The notes: a model not told the origin generated them from the sequence alone. A stretch of 14,293 bases of DNA from JBDREF01 sp043820045 (GCA_043820045.1 JBDREF010000068.1:1-14293), one strand, 5' to 3'. Counted from the first letter of the stretch, positions 1 through 7,459 are shown. Numbers and translations: made by a program.

Positions 1-521
1 TCGCGGATGTGGGTGAAGTAATCGATTGCGCCGTTGTAGTGGCCGTACTGATGGTCGAAACCGCGCGAAGTCGGCAGGTACTTCGAATTCAGATGCCCCA
101 AGTGCCATTTGCCGCAGATGGCGGTTGTGTACCCGGCTTGCTTGAGTGCCTGTGCTAAGGTACGCTCCTCCAGAGACAGTCCGTATTGTGCCCACGGCCG
201 GACCACGCCTACCTGCAAGCCGTAGCGCATCGGATATCGGCCGGTCATAAGGCTCGAACGCGTCGGCGAGCATACAGGCTGAACGTAGAATTGTTCCAGC
301 CGCGTGCCTTCGGCGGCGAGCTTGTCGATATTGGGCGTCTTGATACTGCCGCCGTGGTAGCCGACGTCTTTAAAACCTAAATCGTCGGCAAGAATGAATA
401 CGATGTTGGGCCTTGTTGCGGATTGCCTGCCGAAGCCGATACTTCGTGATAAAGCGAGAGATGCTGCTCCGAGACATGCGGCTTTCAAAAAGCTGCGGCG
501 TGTGTAGTTCTGTGTAGTCAT
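1..521 (-). CDS. Sulfatase, Tat-exported, N-terminal part (gene continues past the left edge)
   Basis: About 173 N-terminal residues of a formylglycine-dependent sulfatase, which hydrolyses sulfate esters; in such bacteria the substrate is often a sulfated polysaccharide, but none can be named here. Residues 7-13 (TRRSFLK) form a twin-arginine motif followed by a hydrophobic stretch, so export by Tat is likely. The fold starts at about residue 38 with PNIVFILADDLG; D46 and D47 are expected metal ligands. C84 in CSPTR is the cysteine converted to formylglycine, and GKWHLG (K138, H140) is the conserved active-site segment. The ATG at 521 is preceded by AGGAGG (531-536), which fixes the start. 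It is the third gene of a minus-strand operon, 35 bases after the oxidoreductase stop. The C-terminal half lies outside the window. The family call is secure; the substrate is unknown. Confidence 0.95.
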   Translation of the reverse strand, partial: MTTQNYTRRSFLKAACLGAASLALSRSIGFGRQSATRPNIVFILADDLGFKDVGYHGGSIKTPNIDKLAAEGTRLEQFYVQPVCSPTRSSLMTGRYPMRYGLQVGVVRPWAQYGLSLEERTLAQALKQAGYTTAICGKWHLGHLNSKYLPTSRGFDHQYGHYNGAIDYFTHIR

Positions 522-556
522 ATCGAGTTTCCTCCTGCTATTCTGTGGGTGTGCGG

Positions 557-1891
557 CTATAGACGCCACGGCGAGCGCATTGGCCGTCCGAGCATTCGAT
601 TGGCCGAAGGGTCATTGATGATTTGTTCGCGCTGAGGGTCCCATCGAATCCTGCGGCCGAGAATCATTGCGATGTTTCCAAGATGGGCGACCGTGGCGGA
701 CCGGTGCCCGATTTCGACCGGCGTAATCGGCTGAGTGCGGCTCCTGACGCAGTCGAGGAAGTCACGGCGATGGCCCTGGCGATGGTCGCCTGAGGGTCTG
801 TATAAGTGGATTTCCTCCGGCCCGATAGTTTCTTTGAGCAGCTTCTTGGGATTCGTGTCGAGGCCGGCCCGCGTCACGTGGACCCAGCCCCGGTCGCCTA
901 TGAAGCGCACGCCCTGGGAGTAATGATTATTGCTGGCGACGTGCATTGTCAAGCCGTTGCCGTATGTGCATTTGAAGTCGTAGTCATAAGCCGCGTTCCA
1001 CAGGCCGTCTTCGGGAAACAGGCCCGTCCCCTCGACTTCGACGGGCCCGGTATCGTCGCAGTCCATGCCCCAGTGCGCGATGTCGATGTGGTGGCCGCCC
1101 CAGTCGGTTACCTGGCCGCCGGCGTAGTCGAGTATCCAGCGGAAGTTCCAATGGCAGCGTTTCTCGGTGTACGGCGCCCACGGAGCAGGGCCGAGCCACA
1201 TTTCGTAGTCGAAGCCATCGGGAACCGGCATGTCCGGCTGAGGGTCGATTCGATTGACGGCCGGATCGGCGGGCGGCTTGAATCCCGGGCCGATTCCGAC
1301 TTGCACTGTTTGCAGTTTGCCGATACGGCCGTTACGGACCAGCTCACAGCCGAAGCGAAAGTGCTCCGTCGAACGCTGCCAACTTCCCGTCTGCCAGATG
1401 CGCTTGTAACGATTCACCGCATCGACCATTGCCCGGCCTTCCGAGATTGTCAATGCCAGCGGCTTTTCGCCGTATATGTCTTTGCCGGCGCGGGCGCCCA
1501 TAATGGCCGGTATGGAATGCCAGTGGTCCGGTACCGCGATACAAAGCGTATCAATATCGTCGCGGGCAATCAGGTCGCGGAAGTCGTTGTATCCGGAGCA
1601 GTCTTTGTCGCCGTAGTGCTTGTTGATTTCTTCGGTCGCGGCGCGCAGGCGATTCGCATCGACATCGCAGACGGCGACGATCCTGCAATCGGCCTCCTCA
1701 AGGAATCCTTGTACATGCCGCATACCCATGCTGCCCAGACCGATGAGGCCCATTGTTATCCGGTTGCTCGGAGCTGTCGGTCCGTCTTTACCTAAGGCAG
1801 GAGCCGAGACGATGTACGGCGAGGCGACGGCTGCTGCAGCGCCTTTCAAGAAAGCGCGCCGCGAGGTTGTCATGTTCTTTCGTTTCGTCAT
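557..1891 (-). CDS. Gfo/Idh/MocA-family oxidoreductase with Tat signal
   Basis: A 444-residue NAD(P)-dependent dehydrogenase-like protein, probably acting on a sugar or sugar derivative in the periplasm. Residues 10-16 (SRRAFLK) and the following Ala-rich segment form a Tat signal ending near APALG (34). The Rossmann motif is GLIGLGSMG (48-56); the family hallmark EKP is at 142-144, and DWGGHHIDIAHW (263-274) carries the histidines typical of the active site. Planctomycete genomes hold many exported paralogues of this family. The ATG at 1891 is chosen because GGAGGAG lies directly upstream; an ATG at 1873 would keep the Tat motif but lacks a good ribosome binding site, and the in-frame ATG at 2023 would run back through the preceding gene. 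It starts 20 bases after the DJ-1/PfpI stop and ends 35 bases before the sulfatase start, so the three are probably co-transcribed. Substrate unknown. Confidence 0.93.
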   Translation of the reverse strand: MTKRKNMTTSRRAFLKGAAAAVASPYIVSAPALGKDGPTAPSNRITMGLIGLGSMGMRHVQGFLEEADCRIVAVCDVDANRLRAATEEINKHYGDKDCSGYNDFRDLIARDDIDTLCIAVPDHWHSIPAIMGARAGKDIYGEKPLALTISEGRAMVDAVNRYKRIWQTGSWQRSTEHFRFGCELVRNGRIGKLQTVQVGIGPGFKPPADPAVNRIDPQPDMPVPDGFDYEMWLGPAPWAPYTEKRCHWNFRWILDYAGGQVTDWGGHHIDIAHWGMDCDDTGPVEVEGTGLFPEDGLWNAAYDYDFKCTYGNGLTMHVASNNHYSQGVRFIGDRGWVHVTRAGLDTNPKKLLKETIGPEEIHLYRPSGDHRQGHRRDFLDCVRSRTQPITPVEIGHRSATVAHLGNIAMILGRRIRWDPQREQIINDPSANRMLGRPMRSPWRL

Positions 1892-1911
1892 TGCTCCTCC
1901 GGCCGGATGCG

Positions 1912-2487
1912 TTACGTCTTGGCGGACTGGCGGGCTTCGATTAGCATCTTGATCCACACGCCTACGTAGCAGCCGTGGTCGTGGTACGTCCTGCCGCTGA
2001 CGAGGTTGCCGTCCACTACGCATGGCGCATCGACAAAGATGCCGCCGCAGACTTCGAGGTCGAATTTACATTTGGGCACGGTCGCCATCTTGCGCCCCTT
2101 TACGCATCCGGCGTAGGCCGGTATTTCCACGCCGTGACATACGCAGGCGATGGGTTTCTTCTTCTTGAAGAAGTGCCTCGTGATGCGAACGAGGTCTTCG
2201 TCGTAGCGAATGTACTCCGGTGCCCGCCCGCCGGAGAAGAATATGCCGAGGTATTCTTCCGGCTTGACATCTTTAAAGGCGATATCCGCTGCGATTGTGT
2301 AACCTTGGAACTCGCGGGTTACTTTGCCGTCCCAGTCGGGCGGAATCTCATGCAACACCGTATGATACCGCCGTTTCTCCGGCCCGGCCACCACCGGCTC
2401 GAACCCATCCTCCTGCAGGCGGTAATAAGGATATAGCGTATCCACAGTCTCAGTAGCCTCGCCAATGATAATAAGCACTTTATTCAT
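1912..2487 (-). CDS. DJ-1/PfpI-family protein
   Basis: A 191-residue cytosolic protein of the class I glutamine-amidotransferase-like DJ-1/PfpI group, with no signal peptide. The nucleophile elbow is ACVCHG with C117 followed by H118, and E91 in GGRAPEYIR matches the acidic residue that contacts the cysteine in this family. Members include proteases, deglycase-like proteins and chaperones, so the exact activity cannot be read from the sequence. It is the first gene of the operon leading into the oxidoreductase and sulfatase. The ATG at 2487 has an AGGAGAG-type ribosome binding site about 6 bases upstream and lies about 20 bases after the predicted transcription start. The length is normal for the family, and the Cys-His pair is intact. 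Confidence 0.93.
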   Translation of the reverse strand: MNKVLIIIGEATETVDTLYPYYRLQEDGFEPVVAGPEKRRYHTVLHEIPPDWDGKVTREFQGYTIAADIAFKDVKPEEYLGIFFSGGRAPEYIRYDEDLVRITRHFFKKKKPIACVCHGVEIPAYAGCVKGRKMATVPKCKFDLEVCGGIFVDAPCVVDGNLVSGRTYHDHGCYVGVWIKMLIEARQSAKT

Positions 2488-2505
2488 AAAGCTCTCCTGT
2501 TCTCT

Positions 2506-2541
2506 CTATCCGAGTATAGAGCCGGTTGAAGACATTGTCAA
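2506..2541 (-). promoter_or_regulatory. Sigma70-type promoter of the DJ-1/PfpI-oxidoreductase-sulfatase operon
   Basis: Read on the minus strand, TTGACA (2541-2536) is followed by a 17-base spacer and TATACT (2518-2513). This is a perfect -35 box, the optimal spacing and a 5-of-6 -10 box. Transcription would start near 2506, giving a leader of about 19 bases that contains the ribosome binding site of the first gene. No operator-like palindrome overlaps it, so expression may be largely constitutive. Confidence 0.75.
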
Positions 2542-2855
2542 CGCTGACTCAGAGCACGCAGAAAGTAGATGCAATTGCCCTGAGAAAATACGTGACAAAC
2601 TGGCCTATTTGTGGTAAACTAAAAGATTATAGATGCTGAACAAGCTGCTTTTGACGCATTTGTTGGGAGAGTTTTATGCGTGATGCACTTGACGGTCTTC
2701 AACCTATGCTGAGCCCAGCCGAAGGGAGATACGAAAGGACCTCAACGAAGAGGAGAGATAAGTACGCTGACCACAGGATTCCTTAATGGTGGCATAAGAA
2801 AATATGCAGAAATTCTGTTGTATATTGGCATGGTGGGCTGAAACGGATACAGTTT
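2542..2855. other. Intergenic stretch between divergent genes; mostly no recognisable content
   Basis: Together with the 54 bases holding the minus-strand promoter, this is the longest gene-poor stretch in the window. I see no RNA gene, terminator hairpin or mobile-element end. It holds one weak small ORF (2676-2786) and, on the plus strand, a TATATT hexamer (2821-2826) that could be a -10 box for the membrane protein at 2856, but without a matching -35 box. TTGACG occurs at 2651-2656 and 2689-2694 without a convincing -10 partner. Confidence 0.5.
2676..2786 (+). CDS. Possible small protein, 36 residues (weak)
   Basis: A short open frame starting MRDALDGLQPML and ending DHRIP before TAA. It has a reasonable ribosome binding site, GGGAG at 2665-2669, six bases before the ATG. 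The product is hydrophilic and rich in charged residues, with no recognised domain and no signal or membrane segment. It lies 69 bases upstream of the membrane protein gene. It may be a chance ORF or a leader peptide; nothing beyond the ribosome binding site supports it. Confidence 0.15.
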   Translation: MRDALDGLQPMLSPAEGRYERTSTKRRDKYADHRIP

Positions 2856-3350
2856 ATGTCAGACAATAGCACAGACGAGAATAGGCGGACCCAACTTTCC
2901 GAACTCAATGCACGGGCAAGAGCTTATGCGGGTCAATTATGGCAGGTACCCTTCGCTTACATAGGCCTTGTCGGTGTGTTGTCAACTCAACTGGACAATC
3001 GGCTATTAAGCTTTGGTGTTTTGTTTGCATGTGCCTTGGGGATTTCTGTGTTAATCCACATGTTTTTTGTTGTGAATTTCCACAATAAGACAGTGCAAAG
3101 AATGATAGCCTTAGAAAAATCACTGGGCTTAAGCAAAGCAAGTAGCCCTAAACCTGGGGGTACGGTAGCACCTTTCATGGCTATAGTATTTCTTGGAGTA
3201 CTTGCACCTGTTATTTTCATTTTTCGGTCACAGTCAACTTGTTTAATCATTCCAATCTGTGTGTTCATTATTCTGTTTGGAGTATTGGCATACTTTGTGT
3301 GCAATCGTATTTCCGTAAAATCACCTACTGAAGATAACGACTGTTTGTAG
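2856..3350 (+). CDS. Hypothetical four-helix membrane protein
   Basis: A 164-residue protein that I do not recognise. The first 25 residues are polar and likely cytosolic. Four hydrophobic segments follow at roughly 29-46, 50-74, 104-123 and 129-149, arranged as two hairpins joined by a polar loop (about 75-103) that is Lys-rich and holds a Pro/Gly turn. The tail is short and acidic. There is no catalytic motif and no signal peptide. The ribosome binding site is poor (only GGA, about 7-9 bases before ATG), suggesting low expression. Codon use is visibly AT-richer than in the flanking genes, with many TTT, ATT and TTA codons, which could reflect horizontal transfer. It is followed by a separate promoter for the sulfite-oxidase-like gene, so it need not belong to that unit. 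The open frame and coherent topology make it a probable real gene. Confidence 0.65.
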   Translation: MSDNSTDENRRTQLSELNARARAYAGQLWQVPFAYIGLVGVLSTQLDNRLLSFGVLFACALGISVLIHMFFVVNFHNKTVQRMIALEKSLGLSKASSPKPGGTVAPFMAIVFLGVLAPVIFIFRSQSTCLIIPICVFIILFGVLAYFVCNRISVKSPTEDNDCL

Positions 3351-3378
3351 GTTGCGATGAATCCACCCTGCATTTGTG

Positions 3379-3408
3379 TTGACATGTTATGTGTGAAAAT
3401 GCCATAAT
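3379..3408 (+). promoter_or_regulatory. Sigma70-type promoter of the sulfite-oxidase-like gene
   Basis: TTGACA at 3379-3384, an 18-base spacer, and CATAAT at 3403-3408 (5 of 6 to the -10 consensus). The start point would be near 3415, giving a leader of about 30 bases before the ATG at 3445 that contains GGAGG (3431-3435). It lies just after the stop codon of the membrane protein gene, so the molybdoenzyme can be expressed on its own. Confidence 0.65.
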
Positions 3409-3444
3409 CTTCTGAGAAATTCGTAATTGTGGAGGCGTTTGATT

Positions 3445-4707
3445 ATGGATCGGATAGGACGAATCGCACGGGACCATAGCGATGTTACGAGGCGGTATTT
3501 CCTGCAGCTTGGGGCGGCGGGGGTTGCGGCTTTGAGCGCATCGCCTGTTTGGGCGCGGCGGCAGGGGGGTGAAACTGACGCGCTGCTTGCCGATGCCATT
3601 TCCAAACTTGAGTATCTCACGCGGGAGGAGGACTTTCGCAATGCCGGGCGGGGCAAGCCGGCGCCGCATACGCTGGGAGCCGAGAAGCTTCGGGAAGTGG
3701 GACTCGCGCGCGAGACCTGGTGGCTTGAGGTTCTGCCCGACCCTGAAAGCGACGCCAAGGTCGAGCGGCCTCTTTCCAGGGCTTCGGGTACGGCTTTGGA
3801 CTGGGAAGGACTCATGAAACTTGCCGAGACGCGTGCCGTGCGTTTTATGAGCGTGATGACCTGCACGAACGGCAAGGCTCCATTCGGCATGGGATTGTGG
3901 GAGGGTGTGCCTTTAAGAGATGTAATATGGCTTGCCCGTCCGACCGGCAACGTCCGGCGCGTTTTCTATTACGGCTACCACAACGACGATCCGGAACAGA
4001 GATTCCAGAGTTCCCTGCCGATTGGCCGTGTGCTGGAGGACCCGCCGGGAGAGCATCCCGTGATACTCTGTTATAAGCTCAACAATGAATGGCTTACGCC
4101 CAAGCGAGGCGGGCCGGTTCGCGTGATAGTCCCCGAGGAATACGGCAACAGGTCGGTGAAGTGGCTCCAGCGTATAATGCTTACCAACAGTTTTCAGGCA
4201 AACGACACCTATGCCCTCTGGAACAACGACACCGTCAGTCACATAAAGACCTGTGCCCGCTTCATCCAGACGCCGAAGACGGCCAAAACCGGAGAGCCAA
4301 TGGCGATAACGGGGCTTGCACAGGTTGGCATGTCCGGCCTGAGCAAGGTCCAGTACTGGCTGGCCCCGCAGATCGAACCTCTTGCGTACGACGACCCTTA
4401 CTTCGCTAAAGGTCAATGGAAGGATGCGGATATTCTCCCCGCTCCGGAGCATTGGGGCGGAGGACTGCCAGACGGCAAGCTGCCGCCGGTCCCGCGACAA
4501 TTCGATGCGGCTGGCAGGCCGCAGCGCTGGCCGCTACCCAACACAATCGTCCATTGGGCGGCGCTGATTCCCGGCATGAGCGCCGGAAAATACAACCTTC
4601 GCTGCCGGACAATCGACGCCAACGGCATAGCCCAACCCATGCCGCGTCCCTTCCCCAAATCAGGCCACAACGTCATCGAGAAAGTGGAAATCGTCGTAGA
4701 AGGGTGA
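3445..4707 (+). CDS. Sulfite-oxidase-fold molybdopterin oxidoreductase, Tat-exported
   Basis: A 420-residue periplasmic molybdoenzyme of the sulfite oxidase family (SoxC/SorA/YedY-like). Residues 14-21 (VTRRYFLQ) and the Ala-rich stretch ending SPVWA form a Tat signal. The molybdopterin-binding domain spans about 95-280; C140 in MTCTNGK is the expected cysteine ligand to molybdenum, and EGVPLRDVIW plus the GGPVRVIVPEEYG segment are typical of the domain. The C-terminal part, about 285-420 (AITGLAQVG to the end), resembles the Mo-co oxidoreductase dimerisation domain, which favours the SoxC/SorA side over YedY. No haem subunit gene is adjacent. The start is the ATG at 3445, with GGAGG nine bases upstream; an in-frame TTG at 3427 precedes that site and is rejected. 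The electron acceptor and substrate are unknown; sulfite is only one possibility. Confidence 0.88.
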   Translation: MDRIGRIARDHSDVTRRYFLQLGAAGVAALSASPVWARRQGGETDALLADAISKLEYLTREEDFRNAGRGKPAPHTLGAEKLREVGLARETWWLEVLPDPESDAKVERPLSRASGTALDWEGLMKLAETRAVRFMSVMTCTNGKAPFGMGLWEGVPLRDVIWLARPTGNVRRVFYYGYHNDDPEQRFQSSLPIGRVLEDPPGEHPVILCYKLNNEWLTPKRGGPVRVIVPEEYGNRSVKWLQRIMLTNSFQANDTYALWNNDTVSHIKTCARFIQTPKTAKTGEPMAITGLAQVGMSGLSKVQYWLAPQIEPLAYDDPYFAKGQWKDADILPAPEHWGGGLPDGKLPPVPRQFDAAGRPQRWPLPNTIVHWAALIPGMSAGKYNLRCRTIDANGIAQPMPRPFPKSGHNVIEKVEIVVEG

Positions 4708-4711
4708 CAGG

Positions 4712-4748
4712 CCGCGTGTGCAATGAAAGACATATTGCACACCCTACG
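4712..4748. repeat. Palindromic repeat, GTGTGCAA family, copy A
   Basis: A palindrome with arms GTGTGCAAT (4716-4724) and ATTGCACAC (4734-4742), preceded by CCGC and followed by CCTACG. It lies 4 bases after the stop of the sulfite-oxidase-like gene, in the convergent junction with the molybdenum hydroxylase. Two further copies with the same arms and flanks lie at 13406-13441 and, inverted, at 13491-13519. It resembles the GTAGGGTG-type REP sequences seen in many bacteria. It may fold in transcripts from both sides, although no U-tract follows. Confidence 0.8.
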
Positions 4749-4773
4749 GATTCTGTGTCTCTGCGAGTACGTG

Positions 4774-6924
4774 TCAGGCGCGGGCTGCGAGCGATTTTTT
4801 CAGGCGTTCCGGCGTGATGGGAATCTGATTTACTCTGGCGCCGGTCGCATCATAAACAGCGTTGGCGATAACGCCGCCCATGCAGATTATGCCCGGCTCT
4901 CCGCCGCCTCTCGATGGAGACTCGTCAGCCGGTATGAGCACTACTTCGATTTGCGGCACCCATGAGAAACGCGGCAGCTCGTAACTGTCGAAGTTCAGGT
5001 CGATAATCTTTCCGCCCTTGAAGTGCACCTCTTCAGTGAGCGCATAACCCATCCCCATCGTGACGCAGCCTTCGGCCTGTATTATGGCTCCTTCGGGATT
5101 GATCACCAGGCCGATGTCCTGGGCACAGACCACGCGCTTGACCTGCACGCTTCCCGTTCGCTCATCGACCTTGACCTCTGCAAAAAGAACGACGGGCACG
5201 TTCACGTCATCCCCGCAGGCTATGCCGTAACCGCGGCCGCTCGGGGTCTTCTGGGCCGGCGTCCAGCCGAACTTGTCCGCTCCGGCCTTGAGGACTCTTA
5301 GCATTCGCTCATCGGTGACGTTCCTGAGGCGGAAGTCCAGCGGGTCCATCTTGGCCGTGAGAGCCATGACATCGATGTGCGATTCTCTTGCGAAGCTGTT
5401 GGTATTGTTGTCCGGCGCGCGCCATGGGCCGGTGGCGAAAAGATGCGGCCTCTTGCCGTCGCGCAGGTTGCCATAGACGGTGGTGCGATTATTCGGCACG
5501 CTGTAGAAAAGCTTGGCGCCTCGTCCGCCCATTCCGTGGATGTTATAATCCCACGAGACTATTTTGCCGGCCTCTGAGAATCCCGACTTTATCTGGACAA
5601 CCGCCGCCGGCCTGAAAGTGTCGTAGAAGAACTCATCGGCGCGGGTCCAGGCAACCTGGACGGGCTTGCCTGCAATCTTGGCAAGTCTTACCGCGTGGAT
5701 GGCCTGCCCGTTGCTGATTTTTCCGCCGAATCCGCCTCCCACGAAAGGAGTAATGACGCGGATTTTCTCGATGGGAATCTTGAAGTCGTTCGCCAATTGC
5801 CTTTGAAGGCCGAAAGGTGTCTGCGTTGACGCCCAGACCGTGAGTTCGTCGCCTTCGAATTTGGCCAGGGCGGTGTGCGGCTCCATCGGAGAGTGGGCAA
5901 CGTAGCCGTTCAGGTACGTCCCCTCAACCACTTCTTTGGCAAGCTTGTGCCCGTTGTCGAGATCGCCTCCCTTTTCGATTACCCGGCCGTCTCCCGCGTT
6001 ATTCACGAAGTAGTCAAATACGGTCTTATCGTCAAAAGGCGCTTCAGGGATATCGTATTCGGCCTTGATCTTGCTCAGGGCGTTCTCGGCCTCATCGCCG
6101 TTCTTGTGGAGTACGGCTACCAGCTCACCATCACGGATCACCTGGAAGCCTTCCATTTTCTCGACCTCCGATGCGTCGAGGCTCTTCAATGTCGCCCCGT
6201 GGGCCGGCGGCAGCAGAATCTTTGCGCAAACCATGCCGTCCACGCGAATGTCGCCGGTATATTTGGCCTTGCCGGTTACCTTCTCCCGTGCGTCCCTCCT
6301 GGTCAGAGATTTTCCGATCAGGCTATATTCTCCCACGCCCTTGATCTTGGGTTCCTGCTCAAGGCGTCTTTCGATCTTTTTGCCCTGTGTCAGTTGGGCA
6401 TAAGTGACCTTGGTTGCCTCATTGGTCTTGTCAAAGACGACACCGTCCTTTACGGCCAGGCGGTCTTTCGGCACTTTCAGGCGTACGGCGGCGAGGCCCA
6501 TCAGGATGGCGCGCGCTTCGGCCCCGGCCGCTCTGAGCACGGGCCCGAAGTAGGGCGTAGTCATCGAACCCCAGGTACCGGCATCGTACGGGCACAGAGC
6601 CGTATCTCCCATGACCATATCGACCGAATCGATAGAGACGTCAAGCTCGTCGGCCAGAGTCTGAGCCAGAGAAGTTATAGGCCCCTGTCCCAGTTCGACC
6701 TTACCGGTGAAGCACGTGACTCTGCCGTCCTCACCTACGCGAAGGTACGCATTGAAGTCGGGACGTTCGCCTCCGCCGCGCCTCTGTCCGTACGCAGTAG
6801 GACCACCGGCTGCAAACAGGATTACGATTCCGCCGCCCAGGCCCTGCAGGAACTCTCGACGGCTGACTTGCGTGATATTTTCGTCCGGGCCGCTCTCGGC
6901 GACCTGCAATTTATCTTCGTTCAT
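4774..6924 (-). CDS. Molybdenum hydroxylase large (molybdopterin-binding) subunit 1, Tat-exported, IorB/CoxL-like
   Basis: A 716-residue catalytic subunit of the xanthine oxidase family, which hydroxylates aldehydes or N-heterocycles with water. Residues 20-26 (VSRREFL) and the hydrophobic segment after them form a Tat signal. GQGPITSLAQ (79-88), MEPH (347-350) and GGGFGGK (396-402) are cofactor-binding motifs; GPWRAP (499-504) lies in the substrate loop; E676 in GGGEPG is the catalytic base. The fused single-chain layout with an N-terminal Tat signal is like IorB of isoquinoline 1-oxidoreductase. The start at 6924 is two bases after the small-subunit stop, with AAGGAG inside the small-subunit end as ribosome binding site; an upstream in-frame ATG at 7002 would run through that gene. 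It pairs with the 2Fe-2S subunit upstream. No FAD subunit is encoded nearby. Substrate unknown. Confidence 0.92.
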   Translation of the reverse strand: MNEDKLQVAESGPDENITQVSRREFLQGLGGGIVILFAAGGPTAYGQRRGGGERPDFNAYLRVGEDGRVTCFTGKVELGQGPITSLAQTLADELDVSIDSVDMVMGDTALCPYDAGTWGSMTTPYFGPVLRAAGAEARAILMGLAAVRLKVPKDRLAVKDGVVFDKTNEATKVTYAQLTQGKKIERRLEQEPKIKGVGEYSLIGKSLTRRDAREKVTGKAKYTGDIRVDGMVCAKILLPPAHGATLKSLDASEVEKMEGFQVIRDGELVAVLHKNGDEAENALSKIKAEYDIPEAPFDDKTVFDYFVNNAGDGRVIEKGGDLDNGHKLAKEVVEGTYLNGYVAHSPMEPHTALAKFEGDELTVWASTQTPFGLQRQLANDFKIPIEKIRVITPFVGGGFGGKISNGQAIHAVRLAKIAGKPVQVAWTRADEFFYDTFRPAAVVQIKSGFSEAGKIVSWDYNIHGMGGRGAKLFYSVPNNRTTVYGNLRDGKRPHLFATGPWRAPDNNTNSFARESHIDVMALTAKMDPLDFRLRNVTDERMLRVLKAGADKFGWTPAQKTPSGRGYGIACGDDVNVPVVLFAEVKVDERTGSVQVKRVVCAQDIGLVINPEGAIIQAEGCVTMGMGYALTEEVHFKGGKIIDLNFDSYELPRFSWVPQIEVVLIPADESPSRGGGEPGIICMGGVIANAVYDATGARVNQIPITPERLKKSLAARA

Positions 6925-6926
6925 CT

Positions 6927-7403
6927 TTACCTGGCTCCTTTCATTTCCTGAGCCGCAGTTTCGATAGCTCGGATAATTCGAACATGCGCTCCGCATCGAC
7001 ACAGGTTATACTCCATTCCCTCGACGATCTCCTCACGCGTCGGCTGCGGGCTTCGCAACAGCAGACTGTACGCATTAAGAATCATGCCGGGAGTGCAGAA
7101 GCCGCACTGAAGAGCATCGTGTTTTGCGAACGCTTCCTGGAGCGGATGGAGTTGGCCGTTCTTTGCCAATCCTTCGATTGTAAGGACCTCTTTTCCGCTG
7201 ACGCTTTTGACGGGGACTACGCATGATCTGACGGCCTTGTTATCCACGATAACGGTGCAGGCGCCGCACATGCCTTGTCCGCAGCCGTACTTCGTGCCCG
7301 TGGCGCCCAGGTCGCTGCGCAGCACCCCTAAAAGCGCTCGGTCGCCGTCAGTGTTTAGACTTACCGCCTTGTCATTGAGTTTGAAAGAAATAGTCTCGTT
7401 CAT
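6927..7403 (-). CDS. Molybdenum hydroxylase 2Fe-2S subunit 1 (IorA/CoxS-like)
   Basis: A 158-residue electron-transfer subunit that carries two 2Fe-2S clusters and passes electrons from the molybdenum site. The plant-ferredoxin-type cluster is held by C41, C46, C49 (CGQGMCGAC) and C61; the second, in the alpha-helical domain, by C100 and C103 (CGFC) and C135 and C137 (CRC). All eight ligands are present. It has no signal peptide, so it would be co-exported with the Tat-bearing large subunit, as is known for other two-subunit members. The ATG at 7403 has a GAGAGGG-type ribosome binding site about 6 bases upstream. It lies 123 bases downstream of the molybdate transporter gene on the same strand, possibly in one transcript. 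Confidence 0.95.
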   Translation of the reverse strand: MNETISFKLNDKAVSLNTDGDRALLGVLRSDLGATGTKYGCGQGMCGACTVIVDNKAVRSCVVPVKSVSGKEVLTIEGLAKNGQLHPLQEAFAKHDALQCGFCTPGMILNAYSLLLRSPQPTREEIVEGMEYNLCRCGAHVRIIRAIETAAQEMKGAR

Positions 7404-7438
7404 ATCGAACCCTCTCTTGGCTTAGATTCCACACTAAA

Positions 7439-7459
7439 GTTCAATTGCCAAAGTTGAAC
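7439..7459. promoter_or_regulatory. Short inverted repeat upstream of hydroxylase 1 (possible operator)
   Basis: GTTCAA (7439-7444) and TTGAAC (7454-7459) are exact inverted hexamers separated by nine bases, 36-56 bases upstream of the small-subunit start. Their size and spacing would suit a dimeric regulator, but a six-base match can arise by chance, and I could not define a convincing promoter here. Confidence 0.25.

Noticed and set aside
806..1795. A 329-residue open frame on the plus strand
   Set aside because: It lies antisense to the well-supported oxidoreductase, has no recognised domain, and is the usual shadow of a GC-rich gene.
1892..2023. An N-terminal extension of the Gfo/Idh/MocA protein to an ATG at 2023
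   Set aside because: It would overlap the DJ-1/PfpI gene and put 44 Arg-rich residues before the Tat signal; the ATG at 1891 has its own GGAGGAG.
2651..2679. A sigma70 promoter at TTGACG for the membrane protein
   Set aside because: The hexamer at the right spacing, TTATGC, is a poor -10 box and would give a very long leader.
3427..3444. A TTG start for the sulfite-oxidase-like gene
   Set aside because: The GGAGG ribosome binding site lies downstream of this codon and at good distance from the ATG at 3445.
5875..6951. A 358-residue open frame on the plus strand
   Set aside because: It is antisense to hydroxylase large subunit 1 and shows no family features.
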